Below are positions 43,826-52,906 of a stretch of 64,000 nt of DNA, piece by piece. Source of the DNA: Acidimicrobiaceae bacterium (GTDB lineage: Bacteria > Actinomycetota > Acidimicrobiia > Acidimicrobiales > RAAP-2); NCBI GenBank assembly GCA_003152015.1, contig PLZF01000096.1:109621-173620 (forward strand), written 5' to 3'. Both the position numbers and the translations under genes were made by a program. The notes under the pieces were generated by a model. That model had not been told where the DNA came from. It was given only the letters and a program-made list of their open reading frames with translations, and made no database searches. Within the stretch, counting starts at the first letter, position 1; each line of letters opens with the position of its first letter.

Positions 43826-44710
43826 CTAGGGCAGGCGGAGCCGACCCGACAGCTGTCGAGCGACCATTCCCTCGGCCACCAACCCGGCCACCACCCGGTC
43901 GGCCCGGTCGGGCTGATCAGGCCACCCCATGACCTCGGCGACGTCGACGGTAGGTACCGTGCCGCGTCGGAGGGCATCGATCAGTCGTCCCCGGCCCTGA
44001 CGATCGGAACCGGCAAAGTCGCTCTGGGGCGTGGACACCCCGGCTGATCCCCGCGCCGGATCGGGTATGGCGTACCCGCTGGCCCGCCAACGGCACCGCC
44101 TTGAAATCGGGCAGCTCCCGCACATCGGATCGGTTGGCACACACACTGTCGCTCCCAGGTCCAGCAAGGCTTGGTTGAACTCCCATGCCCGCCGTTTCGG
44201 GACCATCGAGTCGACCAGAGACTGCGCGCTCCCCCGGGTCAACGATGTCCCGGCCACCGCCCGCGACAGGATCCGCCCGGTGTTGGTGTCAACCACGCCC
44301 ACGTCCACTTCGAATGCTAAAGCCGATACCGCCCGAGCTGTGTAGGGTCCCACCCCCGGCAACGCCAGTAGGTCGACCAGGTCAGGCGGAACCTGGCCGT
44401 GGTGATCGGCCACCATCACCCGGGCTGCACGGTGGAGACTGCGGGCTCGCCGGTTGTAGCCGAGGCCCTCCCATGCCCGCAGGACGTCCCCCAGTGACGC
44501 GCCGGCACAGGCCGCCGGAGTGGGGAACTGCTCGAGAAAGCGTTGGTAGGCCGGTACCACCCGGGACAGCTGGGTCTGTTGGGACATGACTTCACTGACC
44601 AGCACCGCCCATGGGTCCCGGGTTGAGCGCCACGGTAGGTGCGCTCGCCTCGACGAACCGCCGGCATCGGCCCCAGTGGCGGCACCCCAGTCGGCAATGG
44701 TTCGCCCCAT
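43826..44710 (-). CDS. mutY: A/G-specific adenine DNA glycosylase MutY
   Basis: Removes adenine mispaired with 8-oxoguanine. It has 294 residues. The catalytic Glu is in VSEVMSQQTQ, the HhH is LLALPGVGPYTARAV and the catalytic Asp is in VGVVDTNTGRIL. The [4Fe-4S] ligands follow the Cys-x6-Cys-x2-Cys-x5-Cys pattern in CVPTDPMCGSCPISRRC. The C-terminal NUDIX-like recognition domain of longer MutY proteins is absent, replaced by a short basic tail, as in several actinobacterial homologues. It overlaps no neighbour and is convergent with the epoxide hydrolase gene. Confidence 0.93.
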   Translation of the reverse strand: MGRTIADWGAATGADAGGSSRRAHLPWRSTRDPWAVLVSEVMSQQTQLSRVVPAYQRFLEQFPTPAACAGASLGDVLRAWEGLGYNRRARSLHRAARVMVADHHGQVPPDLVDLLALPGVGPYTARAVSALAFEVDVGVVDTNTGRILSRAVAGTSLTRGSAQSLVDSMVPKRRAWEFNQALLDLGATVCVPTDPMCGSCPISRRCRWRASGYAIPDPARGSAGVSTPQSDFAGSDRQGRGRLIDALRRGTVPTVDVAEVMGWPDQPDRADRVVAGLVAEGMVARQLSGRLRLP

Positions 44711-44803
44711 GGCCCAAACCTGCTCAGGCCGGCGCAGTGGGGCTCTCCGGGCGTTGGGTCGAGTACCACGTTGCGCCCCCCTCGGAGTGGCGTGCCCGAT
44801 TGA

Positions 44804-45316
44804 TCAGTCCCAGACGTCGTCGTCATAGGGGCGACGCCGCTGTGGAGCGGCGGCGCGCTTCCAGATCATCACCTTGCGCCGGAAGAAACACACTTCGTCC
44901 CCATGCTGATTGAACGCCTTGGTCTCAACTGTCACGATGCCGCGGTCGTCACGCGATTTCGATTCGACCTTGCCGATCACTTTCGTCTCGGCATAGATGG
45001 TGTCTCCGTGGAAGGTCGGTGACCGGTGGATCAGCGACTCGACCTCGAGGTTGGCGATGGCGGCTCCACTCACGTCCGGGACGCTCATCCCCAGGGCCAG
45101 CGAGTAGACGAGGTTGCCCACCACCACGTTCTTGCCCTGCACTGTCTCGTTCTCCGCGAACCACGCATTGGTGTGGAGCGGGTGGTGGTTCATGGTGATC
45201 ATGCAGAACAGGTGGTCGTCGGCCTCGGTAATTGTCTTGCCGGGCCAGTGACGGTAGATGTCCCCCGGCTCGAATTCCTCGAAATAGCGGCCGAATGGCC
45301 GGTCATAGATAGTCAT
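44804..45316 (-). CDS. MaoC family dehydratase, probable mesaconyl-CoA hydratase
   Basis: A 170-residue hot-dog-fold hydratase. The MaoC catalytic region is FCMITMNHHPLHTNAWFAE, and GKNVVVGNLVYSLALGMSVPDVSG and SPTFHGDTIYAETKV follow. The overall sequence closely resembles the MaoC-like protein of the Streptomyces ethylmalonyl-CoA gene cluster, which hydrates mesaconyl-CoA to methylmalyl-CoA. The assignment rests on recalled family similarity plus two other pathway genes within 9 kb. It could otherwise be another enoyl-CoA hydratase. Start ATG at 45316. Confidence 0.82.
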   Translation of the reverse strand: MTIYDRPFGRYFEEFEPGDIYRHWPGKTITEADDHLFCMITMNHHPLHTNAWFAENETVQGKNVVVGNLVYSLALGMSVPDVSGAAIANLEVESLIHRSPTFHGDTIYAETKVIGKVESKSRDDRGIVTVETKAFNQHGDEVCFFRRKVMIWKRAAAPQRRRPYDDDVWD

Positions 45317-45401
45317 GGGAGCCGGATTGTACCGGGTGCCGTTGCACCGGATCGTCCAAACAGCCAGGGGGCCCGGTCAGGGACGTGGCTACCAGCCACG
45401 G

Positions 45402-45833
45402 TCAGCTCGCGACGGCGGCGGGCCGGGTGGTGAATCCCAAAATCCAATCTGATTCCGACTCGCCATCGATGGCCATCCGCCAGGTGTAACGGGTCCCGGG
45501 AATCAGCGGCAGTGGTCCCAGGTTGACGGCCAGGGCCACATCGATGGGAGAGCCCTCGGGGATCCCCGGTGGCCTCCCCACCGTGAACTCGCCCCGCACC
45601 TCAACCGGGTGTTCTCCTTCGGGTGTGTCCACCAGTACCGGACGCCCGTCCGCATCCTCCAAGAACAGCTCCCAGTGGTGGGACGTCTCGGCCTCGTGCC
45701 AGCCGACATCGATCTTGAGGGCGATGGCGGACGGGACCGGGTCAGGGCCTGTCATGCTCCAACCCCCACCGAGGATGTACAGCTTTCCGTCGGCAACCTG
45801 GGCCGAATCGCACAACATCATGGTTACCTTCAC
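45402..45833 (-). CDS. DUF6941-type protein of unknown function
   Basis: A 143-residue cytosolic protein resembling a family whose members begin with a short beta-strand and CDxAQVxxGKLYIxGGGW. Here this reads VKVTMMLCDSAQVADGKLYILGGG, followed by HHWELFLEDADGRPVLV and a C-terminal LIPGTRYTWRMAIDG. No enzymatic motif is visible; the fold is probably all-beta. GTG at 45833 aligns with the usual start; the ATG four codons in is an alternative. It is divergent from the methyltransferase gene. Confidence 0.7.
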   Translation of the reverse strand: MKVTMMLCDSAQVADGKLYILGGGWSMTGPDPVPSAIALKIDVGWHEAETSHHWELFLEDADGRPVLVDTPEGEHPVEVRGEFTVGRPPGIPEGSPIDVALAVNLGPLPLIPGTRYTWRMAIDGESESDWILGFTTRPAAVAS

Positions 45834-45881
45834 AAGAGTCGAGGCTATCGGTTCCTCAGCGGCGCCAGATAGCGTGGGGCC

Positions 45882-46529
45882 ATGGAGATGCGAGGTCTGC
45901 GCGATGACGTGTACCGACGACCACTGGCCACCGCTCTCGATCGGCTCGGCATCGGCCCCGGGTGGACCTGTGTCGACGTAGGTGCCGGCGGCGGTGACGT
46001 GTCGGTGGCGTTGGCCGAAATCGTGGGTCGAAATGGGCGGGTGTATGCCGTCGACAGTGATCCCGAGGCCCGTGACGAGGTGGCCAAGGCGGCGGCAGCC
46101 CACAGCCAGGTGCTCGCCATCACCCAAGCCGGCGAGGACCTACGCCTTCCCGAACCGGTCGATTTGGCATTTTGTCGATTTCTGCTGTTGCACGTGGTCG
46201 ACCCGGCGGTGGTGCTGGCTCGCATGGCCGCTTCGGTCCGTCCCGGTGGTTGGGTAGTGGCCCAGGAACCGATCACATCAGCTGGTCGCATCAACGGTCA
46301 ACCGTTCTCCATGCCTGATGCGCTTCATCCCGACATCGGGGCCATGCTGCCGGCGCTGGCCCGCCAAGCCGGCCTGGTCACCGTGGATGCATGGGCCGAG
46401 GCGCCGGCCGGTGCCGGGCCTGGTCCTGTGGCCGACTACCTGACGCTGCTTACCGAGGTGGATCCCGGTGACGACCCGGTGATACTACCCCCACTGGTCA
46501 CCGTGGTGGCCCAGGTTCGGGCCGACTGA
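45882..46529 (+). CDS. Class I SAM-dependent methyltransferase
   Basis: A 215-residue methyltransferase. The SAM motif I is CVDVGAGGGDVSVAL, the acidic end of strand 2 is VYAVDSDPEA, and motif post-I and strand 4 are PVDLAFCRFLLLHVVDP. SVRPGGWVVAQEP completes the core. The substrate is unknown; the fold is that of small-molecule methyltransferases (Methyltransf_11/25 type). It lies 91 bases upstream of the methylsuccinyl-CoA dehydrogenase gene on the same strand. Confidence 0.83.
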   Translation: MEMRGLRDDVYRRPLATALDRLGIGPGWTCVDVGAGGGDVSVALAEIVGRNGRVYAVDSDPEARDEVAKAAAAHSQVLAITQAGEDLRLPEPVDLAFCRFLLLHVVDPAVVLARMAASVRPGGWVVAQEPITSAGRINGQPFSMPDALHPDIGAMLPALARQAGLVTVDAWAEAPAGAGPGPVADYLTLLTEVDPGDDPVILPPLVTVVAQVRAD

Positions 46530-46620
46530 CAGGGACGACCGGACCCGTACCGGCTCCTCGCCGGTTGGGGCGACCGGGACCCTACGGAACCGGGCACCTA
46601 CGGATCGATAACCTGGCAGC

Positions 46621-48246
46621 GTGCCAACCGAACCCCTCCCTACGCCAGACCTTGATGCCGCGGCCGCCGCGGTCGCCGTCGCCGCCTCGGTCGTCGCCTC
46701 CGGAATCGCCACCCTGGCGGCCAACGGTGGTCCGGACGTCGCCCAGGTGCTCGCCTACGACCTGGCCCACGCCGCTTCCGCGGTGAGGACGGCTGAGGCC
46801 GTGCTCGGCTATGGGGCCCACGGTGACACCGAAGCCCGGATCGCCTGCGCCTTCGCCGCCGACGCCATTGCCGACCTGGCGTCGCGCACCATCGGCCGCG
46901 AACCAACCTGGGGGGTGTCGCCCGACTGGTTCACCCCGGCGGCTGACTTTGTGACCACCTTCCGGGACCCGGCGTTTCTGGCCTCGCTGGCCCGGGAGCA
47001 GGGCGACCGTCACCTCGATGCCGACTTCGAATTGGTCCGGGACACCTTTCACCGCTTCGCCGAGGAGCAGATCCGTCCCCGGGCGGAGCACATCCACCGG
47101 ACCAATACCGATATCCCCGAGGAGATCATCTCCGGCATGGCCGAGATGGGCGGGTTCGGCATGTCGGTTCCGGAGGAGTACGGCGGGTTCGCCACCGGTG
47201 GCGAAAGTGACTACATGGGCATGGTCGTCGCCACCGAAGAGCTCTCGTGGGCCTCGCTCGGCGCCGGCGGTTCACTGATCACCCGTCCGGAGATCCTCAC
47301 CCGCGCGCTCGTCTACGGGGGAACCGAGGAGCAGAAGCAACGCTGGCTCCCTCAACTGGCCACGGCAGAGGTCATGGGAGCGGTGGCCGTCACCGAGCCC
47401 GACTTCGGGTCGGACGTGGCCGGTGTGGTGACGACCGCCACCCGCACCGAAGGTGGTTGGCTGATCAACGGCGTGAAAACCTGGTGCACGTTCGCAGCCC
47501 GAGCCGACGTGTTGATGTTGTTGGCCCGCACCGATCCCGATAAGTCCAAGGCCCATCGGGGTCTGTCCCTGTTTTTGGTGGAGAAGCCACAGGCCGAAGG
47601 TCACGGTTTCGTCTTCACCCAAAGCCCGGGTACCGAAGGTCGACCTTCGGACTCGTCAGGCCGCATGGAGGGTCGGGCCATCGACACCCTCGGTTACCGG
47701 GGCATGCACTCCTATGAAGTCGCCTTCGAGAGTTGGTTCGTGCCCGACGCCAATCAGGTCGGCGGCGAAGACGGGCTGGGCAAGGGCTTCTACCTCCAGA
47801 TGCAAGGGTTCGAGAATGGCCGGTTGCAGACGGCGGCGAGGGCGCTCGGTGTGATGCAGGCCGCCTACGAGGCGGCATTGGACTACGCCGAGAATCGCCG
47901 GGTCTTTGGTTCGCCCATCGTCGACTACCAACTGACCCAGGTGAAGTTGGCTCGCATGGCCATCCTGATCCAGTCGGCCCGGCAGTTCTCCTACGAAGTA
48001 GCCCGGCTGATGTCCAAGGGTGAGGGTGCCCTCGAAGCCTCGATGATCAAGGCCTATGTCTGCCGAGCAGCCGAGTGGGTCACCCGCGAAGCACTGCAAA
48101 TCCATGGAGGCATGGGGTACGCGGAGGAGTTCCCGGTGAGCCGCTACTTCGTCGACGCCCGGGTGCTGTCCATCTTCGAAGGGGCCGATGAGACCCTGGC
48201 GCTGAAGGTCATTGCCCGCGGCCTACTGGCCCGGGCCAAAGCTTGA
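46621..48246 (+). CDS. mcd: Acyl-CoA dehydrogenase with N-terminal extension, probable (2S)-methylsuccinyl-CoA dehydrogenase
   Basis: A 541-residue flavoenzyme. An Ala-rich helical extension of about 130 residues precedes the normal acyl-CoA dehydrogenase fold: GFGMSVPEEYGGFATGGES, GAVAVTEPDFGSDVAGV, INGVKTWCTFAARAD, NRRVFGSPIVDYQLTQVKLARM and IHGGMGYAEEFPVSRYF. The extension, total length and FGSDVAGV region fit methylsuccinyl-CoA dehydrogenase of the ethylmalonyl-CoA pathway, which makes mesaconyl-CoA. Start GTG at 46621. A MaoC-type mesaconyl-CoA hydratase and a malyl-CoA lyase-like gene lie within 9 kb. It is 41 bases upstream of the lyase-ceramidase pair. Confidence 0.82.
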   Translation: MPTEPLPTPDLDAAAAAVAVAASVVASGIATLAANGGPDVAQVLAYDLAHAASAVRTAEAVLGYGAHGDTEARIACAFAADAIADLASRTIGREPTWGVSPDWFTPAADFVTTFRDPAFLASLAREQGDRHLDADFELVRDTFHRFAEEQIRPRAEHIHRTNTDIPEEIISGMAEMGGFGMSVPEEYGGFATGGESDYMGMVVATEELSWASLGAGGSLITRPEILTRALVYGGTEEQKQRWLPQLATAEVMGAVAVTEPDFGSDVAGVVTTATRTEGGWLINGVKTWCTFAARADVLMLLARTDPDKSKAHRGLSLFLVEKPQAEGHGFVFTQSPGTEGRPSDSSGRMEGRAIDTLGYRGMHSYEVAFESWFVPDANQVGGEDGLGKGFYLQMQGFENGRLQTAARALGVMQAAYEAALDYAENRRVFGSPIVDYQLTQVKLARMAILIQSARQFSYEVARLMSKGEGALEASMIKAYVCRAAEWVTREALQIHGGMGYAEEFPVSRYFVDARVLSIFEGADETLALKVIARGLLARAKA

Positions 48247-48287
48247 CGGCGGTTGCATTACTTCCTTCCCATCAAACAGGAGATGCC

Positions 48288-49679
48288 ATGAGTAACGACT
48301 ACCCCTACGTGGGCAGGTTCGATGTGAATCGCGCTCTTCCCGAAACCGGACGTCCCCGGGACGAGGTGCTGGCTGAACTAGCCACCATGGCCAAGGAAGA
48401 AGACGCCTTCTGGGAGACCGGAAAGTGCTCCGGCACCATGTACTGCGGAGACCATGACCACTACGCATTCCTCACCGAAGCCTTCGGCCTGTACGCCCAT
48501 GTCAACGCCTTGCAGCGCGACATGTGCCCGAGTTCGACCCGCTTCGAGGGCGAAATTATCGCCATGGCCCTCGACCTCTTCCACGCCGAGGCGGTCACTG
48601 ATGGTGAACCGGTGGGCATGCTGACCAGCGGGGGTACCGGCAGTATCTGTCACGCCGTGCTGGCCTATCGGGAGCACGCGTTGCAACAGCGCGGGGTGAC
48701 TCGCCCCAACATGATCAAACCCGAGACCGCTCATCCGGCGTTCGACAAGGCCTGCCACCTCTTCGGTGTCGAACTGCGTCACGCCTCCATCGACCCGGCC
48801 ACAACCATGGTCGACCTCGCCGCGGTCGAGGCCCTCATCGACGACCAGACCATTGCCATCATCGGGTCTGCCTGCAATTACGGCTACGGCACCGTCGATC
48901 CGATCGCCGAGCTCGGCCGGTTGGCGATCGAAAAGGGAATCGGTCTCCACGTCGACGGATGCCTGGGGGGATTCATCCTCCCGTTCGGCCAGGAGCTCGG
49001 CTACGACATCCCGCTCTTCGACTTTCGAGTACCGGGGGTGACAAGCATCTCGGCCGACACCCATAAGTACGGATACGCCCTGAAGGGCACGTCGACCCTC
49101 CTGTTCCGGGACAAGGCAATCCGCAACTCGCAATACTTCTTCCTTACCGATTGGAGCGGCGGCAAGTACACCTCGCCGGGCATGGATGGCTCCCGTTCCG
49201 CCGGTCTTCTGGCGGCCACCTGGGCATCGATGGTGCATCTGGGACGGGAGGGGTATCGGGGCTATGCCAAAGCCATCTTCGAGACGGCGGAGCGTATGCA
49301 GCAAGCTGTCCGCTCGCACCCAGAACTGCGCATCCTCGGCAAGCCCACGTTCCTGTTCAGCTTCACCTCAGATGAGTTCGACATCTATCACGTCAATGAC
49401 TTCATGCGGGGCCGAGGGTGGCGCTTCAACGGGCAGCAGTACCCGAACGCCCTTCACATGGCCGTCACCCGTCCCCAGACCCAGAGCGGAGTCACCGAGG
49501 CCTTCGAAACCGATCTCGCCGAAGCTGTCGTCTTTGCCCAGCAGCATGCAGGCGAGACCCCGATGTCGGGCGCCATCTACGGCGGTGTGGCCGGTGGGAT
49601 GACCGACGAGGCGGACGAATTCATCAAGTCGGTGATGGCGGGCATGCTCGATACCCAACAAGCCGTCCCCGGGACGTGA
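48288..49679 (+). CDS. PLP-dependent sphingosine-1-phosphate lyase-like protein
   Basis: A 463-residue group II PLP decarboxylase-fold enzyme. Close matches to eukaryotic and bacterial S1P lyases include GMLTSGGTGSICHAVLAYR, AHPAFDKACHLFGVELRH, GLHVDGCLGGFILPFG, GVTSISADTHKYGYALKG (PLP Lys260), TDWSGGKYTSPGMDGSRSAGLLAATWASM and the C-terminal FNGQQYPNALHMAVTR. S1P lyase splits phosphorylated sphingoid bases into an aldehyde and phosphoethanolamine. Membrane segments of the eukaryotic enzyme are absent. CAGGAG precedes the ATG. Its stop overlaps the start of the ceramidase-like gene. Confidence 0.87.
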   Translation: MSNDYPYVGRFDVNRALPETGRPRDEVLAELATMAKEEDAFWETGKCSGTMYCGDHDHYAFLTEAFGLYAHVNALQRDMCPSSTRFEGEIIAMALDLFHAEAVTDGEPVGMLTSGGTGSICHAVLAYREHALQQRGVTRPNMIKPETAHPAFDKACHLFGVELRHASIDPATTMVDLAAVEALIDDQTIAIIGSACNYGYGTVDPIAELGRLAIEKGIGLHVDGCLGGFILPFGQELGYDIPLFDFRVPGVTSISADTHKYGYALKGTSTLLFRDKAIRNSQYFFLTDWSGGKYTSPGMDGSRSAGLLAATWASMVHLGREGYRGYAKAIFETAERMQQAVRSHPELRILGKPTFLFSFTSDEFDIYHVNDFMRGRGWRFNGQQYPNALHMAVTRPQTQSGVTEAFETDLAEAVVFAQQHAGETPMSGAIYGGVAGGMTDEADEFIKSVMAGMLDTQQAVPGT

Positions 49680-51688
49680 GCTCCGCCGGCAACTACGAAA
49701 GTCCACTGCTGTCGTTGGTGAGCGGCGATGGCCACGGCGACAGGGCGCGTTTCGCCATCACCCCGACCGGGATCGAATCGGAGCTACCCGACATCGGCGG
49801 CCTGCTGGCGGGAGCATCCGAGGTCGACATCACCCCACCACCAGGCATGCCCAAGGCGGGCTTCTCCAAAAATGCCCACGACGGCAACGGGTTCCGGAAT
49901 CGACTTCGGGCCCGGGTCCTGCACCTCCGGGCGGGCCGCACCTCATTGGCGGTCGTCCAACTAGACCTACTCAGCGGCTCCGCCCTCCTCCAGCACCTGG
50001 TGGCCCAAGCCGTGGCCGAATCCACCGACGTGCGCCTGCCCGGTCTCTTCATCGGCGCCACCCATACCCACGCCGGACCCGGACAGTTCGACGCCTCCCA
50101 GTTCTACAATCGGTTCGCCTCCAACCGACCCGGCTTCGATCCAGCCTGGACCCAGTTCCTAGCTGACCGAATCGCCGGAGCTGTCATCGAAGCCGTCAAC
50201 ACCCGGGTCCCGGCCAAAGTCGCCGTTGGTCGAACCGAGGTATGGGGCCTTACCCGCAATCGGTCGCTCGATCCCCACAACCGAAACGAGACGGTGACGG
50301 ACAAACGGACTGATCCACAGAGGAAGTTCGCTGCCGTCAACCCATGGCTCCATCTGGTGCGGGTCGACGCCCGGGCCGATGACGGCGGATATCAACCGTT
50401 GGCCGCCATGACGGTGTTCTCCGTGCACGGAACCGGTATCAGCCACCACTGTCACGAGTACCACGCCGACCTGTGGGCCTATCTCAACGACGAGCTGACC
50501 CAGCGCGTGGAGCGAACCACCGGATGTCGTCCGGTGATCGGGGCCATGGAAGGAACCCACGCCGACTGTGCACCAGCCATCCGTTTCGGCCGGGCCGGAT
50601 TCATCGAAGCCGAACGGGTCGGACGGAGTATCGGGGCCGAAGCCGCATCGCTCTACGACAGGATGGAGGGAGAACTGACCGATCGGGTCGAGCTGGCGGC
50701 GGGGATACGCGAGCTCGACCTCGACAATGGTGGGGATGTCATCGGAAGCCACCGCCTGGCTTCGCCCCTGCTTGGTGCTTCCCAATTGGCCGGGGCAAAG
50801 GAGAACACCACCCCCGCGCTGCACCTGATTCCCCCGTTTCGTGCCGGCTACCCCAAACCGTTCTCGAAGCGCCTCCCGCAAGGAGCCAAGTGGGTACTTG
50901 GATCGCGCCGATTGCAGCCCCTCATCCTGCCCACCGAAGACTTCCCCCGGGTGTTGACCATCCAGGTACTGCGCATCGGTGACACCGCCATCGTGGGCGC
51001 ACCATTCGAGATCACGGTGGAGGCCGGGCGCCGCATCGCCGAAGCCGTGGACCGAACAGGCATCGGCATCGGGGCTGGCACCGGCGGCGGCCACACCATC
51101 GTCTCGTCAGTGGCCAATGGGTACTGCGGATACTGCACCACGGCGGAGGAATACAGCCTCCAGTACTACGAGGGAGGCCACAATCTCCATGGTCCCACCA
51201 CCCAGTCCTGGCTCGCCGCCCAGGCGGCCCGGCTGGCCCACGAAGTGGCTGCCGTCGGCAATGGCTACGTCACCGACGTGCTCCCGGAGCGCACCTTCTC
51301 CCTGGCGATTCACCGCTACCTCCCGCCCGCCGGTGTTGACGCCCTGGCGCCGAGGCGGGTGCAAGAGCCGGCCGAGTACCACGACGGAGCCGGAGAGGAT
51401 CCGGGGCGGTGGGAGCTTCGCTTTCACGACGCGGCACCCGGCGACCTGCGTTGGCACGATCCTCTGGTGCGAGTGGAGCGCGAGGAGGCTCGACTCGGTT
51501 GGGCAACCGTAGCGGACGACCAGGGGGTCAACCTTGGAGTCGTTTACCTTGGCAACTACAAGACCGGCGATGGCCATAGCTACGCCGCTCGCTGGTACAA
51601 CCCGTGGTTGGGCGCCGGACGACGCCACCGATTTGTGTTGTTGGCCAATGGGGGTCGATCCGAACTGGCGTCTGATCCGTTCGACTGA
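49676..51688 (+). CDS. Neutral/alkaline ceramidase-like protein
   Basis: A 670-residue protein of the neutral ceramidase family (PF04734). Zinc-site segments are conserved: GATHTHAGPG (residues about 127-136), FSVHGTGIS (His251), APFEITVEAGRRI with the Glu, and ANGYCGYCTTAEEYSLQYYEGG with the Tyr. The nucleophile motif GDVSPN of known ceramidases is replaced by ADCAPA, with Ala299 at the serine position. GTG at 49676 overlaps the lyase stop (GTGA). No signal peptide is evident, although most bacterial ceramidases are secreted. It may act on a ceramide-like amide with an altered mechanism, or be non-hydrolytic. Confidence 0.85.
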   Translation: MSSAGNYESPLLSLVSGDGHGDRARFAITPTGIESELPDIGGLLAGASEVDITPPPGMPKAGFSKNAHDGNGFRNRLRARVLHLRAGRTSLAVVQLDLLSGSALLQHLVAQAVAESTDVRLPGLFIGATHTHAGPGQFDASQFYNRFASNRPGFDPAWTQFLADRIAGAVIEAVNTRVPAKVAVGRTEVWGLTRNRSLDPHNRNETVTDKRTDPQRKFAAVNPWLHLVRVDARADDGGYQPLAAMTVFSVHGTGISHHCHEYHADLWAYLNDELTQRVERTTGCRPVIGAMEGTHADCAPAIRFGRAGFIEAERVGRSIGAEAASLYDRMEGELTDRVELAAGIRELDLDNGGDVIGSHRLASPLLGASQLAGAKENTTPALHLIPPFRAGYPKPFSKRLPQGAKWVLGSRRLQPLILPTEDFPRVLTIQVLRIGDTAIVGAPFEITVEAGRRIAEAVDRTGIGIGAGTGGGHTIVSSVANGYCGYCTTAEEYSLQYYEGGHNLHGPTTQSWLAAQAARLAHEVAAVGNGYVTDVLPERTFSLAIHRYLPPAGVDALAPRRVQEPAEYHDGAGEDPGRWELRFHDAAPGDLRWHDPLVRVEREEARLGWATVADDQGVNLGVVYLGNYKTGDGHSYAARWYNPWLGAGRRHRFVLLANGGRSELASDPFD

Positions 51689-51800
51689 GTACTCCCACGC
51701 CCGAGGCGCATTGCCCACTTGTCCAGGTTTAGTCGTAGCGGGGTGAGATGAAGCGACTCCACGATGGCACGGAGACAGCTGACTACCGTGTTCACCACCA

Positions 51801-52345
51801 TCACGACTGTCGCCGTCGAATGACAAGTATCGCCACTCCATTGGGTGAAGGCGGTCAGAAGGCGGAGCGTGGAATCGGGAGTCCTGTGCCCACCTCGAAC
51901 TGTCGAAGCCAACGGCCTGTTCCAGAAGCATCACCAGAAGCCCAGCGGCGCGCCACGTGCCATGGAACCACGACGTCGTCACGGATCAGCCGACTACCGG
52001 GTGACACCAACCGGCCCAACAGTGCCGCAGTGATGGCAAACGGGGGGGGTTGGCAACCACCCTGAACGGATGCCGGGACAGCCAAAGTTCGGCGGCATCG
52101 GCCATGACAGCCTTGACCGGGTCGAGGTCGAATCGCTGTCTCAACAAAGCTGCCCCTTTGGGATGTAGCTTCACCGCCACCACGCGAGCGCCGCTCGTCA
52201 CCAGCGATGAGGTGATCGCTCCCGTCCCCGCCCCGACATCCAGAACGAGGTCACCCGGGCTGACCCGTGCGTCAACGACTATCCGTTCTGCCTACCGGTT
52301 ATCGAGCTGATGCCATCCCCAGTGTGCTCCCGACTTCGCGGACAC
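51801..52345 (-). pseudogene. Decayed erm(37)-like 23S rRNA adenine-N6 methyltransferase
   Basis: Read leftward from GTG 52345, the frame gives GAHWGWHQLDNR, stop, AERIVVDARVSPGDLVLDVGAGTGA. ARVVAVKLHPK and HPFRVVANPP come next; then, after a frame change, FAITAALLGRLV and GTGLPIPRSAF. This matches Erm(37)-type methyltransferases along their whole length of about 180 residues. Three lesions are seen. A TAG at 52292-52294 replaces an expected Trp. A C-run of eight (52042-52049) stands where six would keep the NPPFA frame. A TGA lies at 51855-51857. It cannot make a full-length enzyme. Its ancestor would have methylated 23S rRNA and given macrolide resistance. Confidence 0.85.
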
Positions 52346-52478
52346 GACGAACCATCGTGAACGTTGTCATACTGCGCGTGTTCGGCAACGGCCTGGGGAG
52401 TACGGCTTGGGCAGTACGGAACTGTCGATTGGGCAGGTGCCTTCTCCTCCGACCTCCTCCGAGACCACTGGTGTGAAC

Positions 52479-52892
52479 TCAGATCGCCTCGACGACCACG
52501 TTGGGAAACGCCGCGGCCAGTCGACCAATATCGGTGGGATCACCGGTGAGAACAATGCCGCCCCCGGCCTCGACGGCGGTGGCCACCACGTGGGCGTCAG
52601 CCATCAACTCCGATCCGGCGCCAGCCGCGGCCAGCACGCCACCGACATACCGGGCGAACGACCGATCGGTATCACGCACGTCGATGGCGCGACTCTCCCT
52701 CGAAAAGCACGAATCGACTCTGGCATTTCGACCCGGGCCCCGGTAAAGCTCGGCCAGTACGACAGCGGGCACCAACACAGGCCGTCTCAGTGCCGCGGCG
52801 GCATCAAATGCCCGTCGGACCGATCGCATCCGAATTGAATCAGGCCCCGCCAGCGCGTTGAATGCTTCGGCATCCAACACTATCGGTTTCAC
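52479..52892 (-). CDS. vapC: PIN-domain toxin, VapC family
   Basis: A 137-residue PIN-domain ribonuclease. The acidic catalytic residues are visible as Asp7 (IVLDAEAF), Glu48 (VVLAELYRG), Asp99 (ELMADAHVVATA) and Asp118 (VLTGDPTDI). VapC toxins cleave tRNA or rRNA and are held inactive by the cognate VapB. It starts 14 bases after the vapB stop and is expected to be repressed with it by the VapBC complex. Confidence 0.88.
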   Translation of the reverse strand: MKPIVLDAEAFNALAGPDSIRMRSVRRAFDAAAALRRPVLVPAVVLAELYRGPGRNARVDSCFSRESRAIDVRDTDRSFARYVGGVLAAAGAGSELMADAHVVATAVEAGGGIVLTGDPTDIGRLAAAFPNVVVEAI

Positions 52893-52906
52893 TTTCTGAC
52901 ACCCAT

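Noticed and set aside
52206..52394. Small antisense and sense frames within the erm-like pseudogene taken as separate genes (for example 71- and 76-codon minus-strand frames)
   Set aside because: They are the two frames of one decayed methyltransferase, joined across the C-run frameshift.
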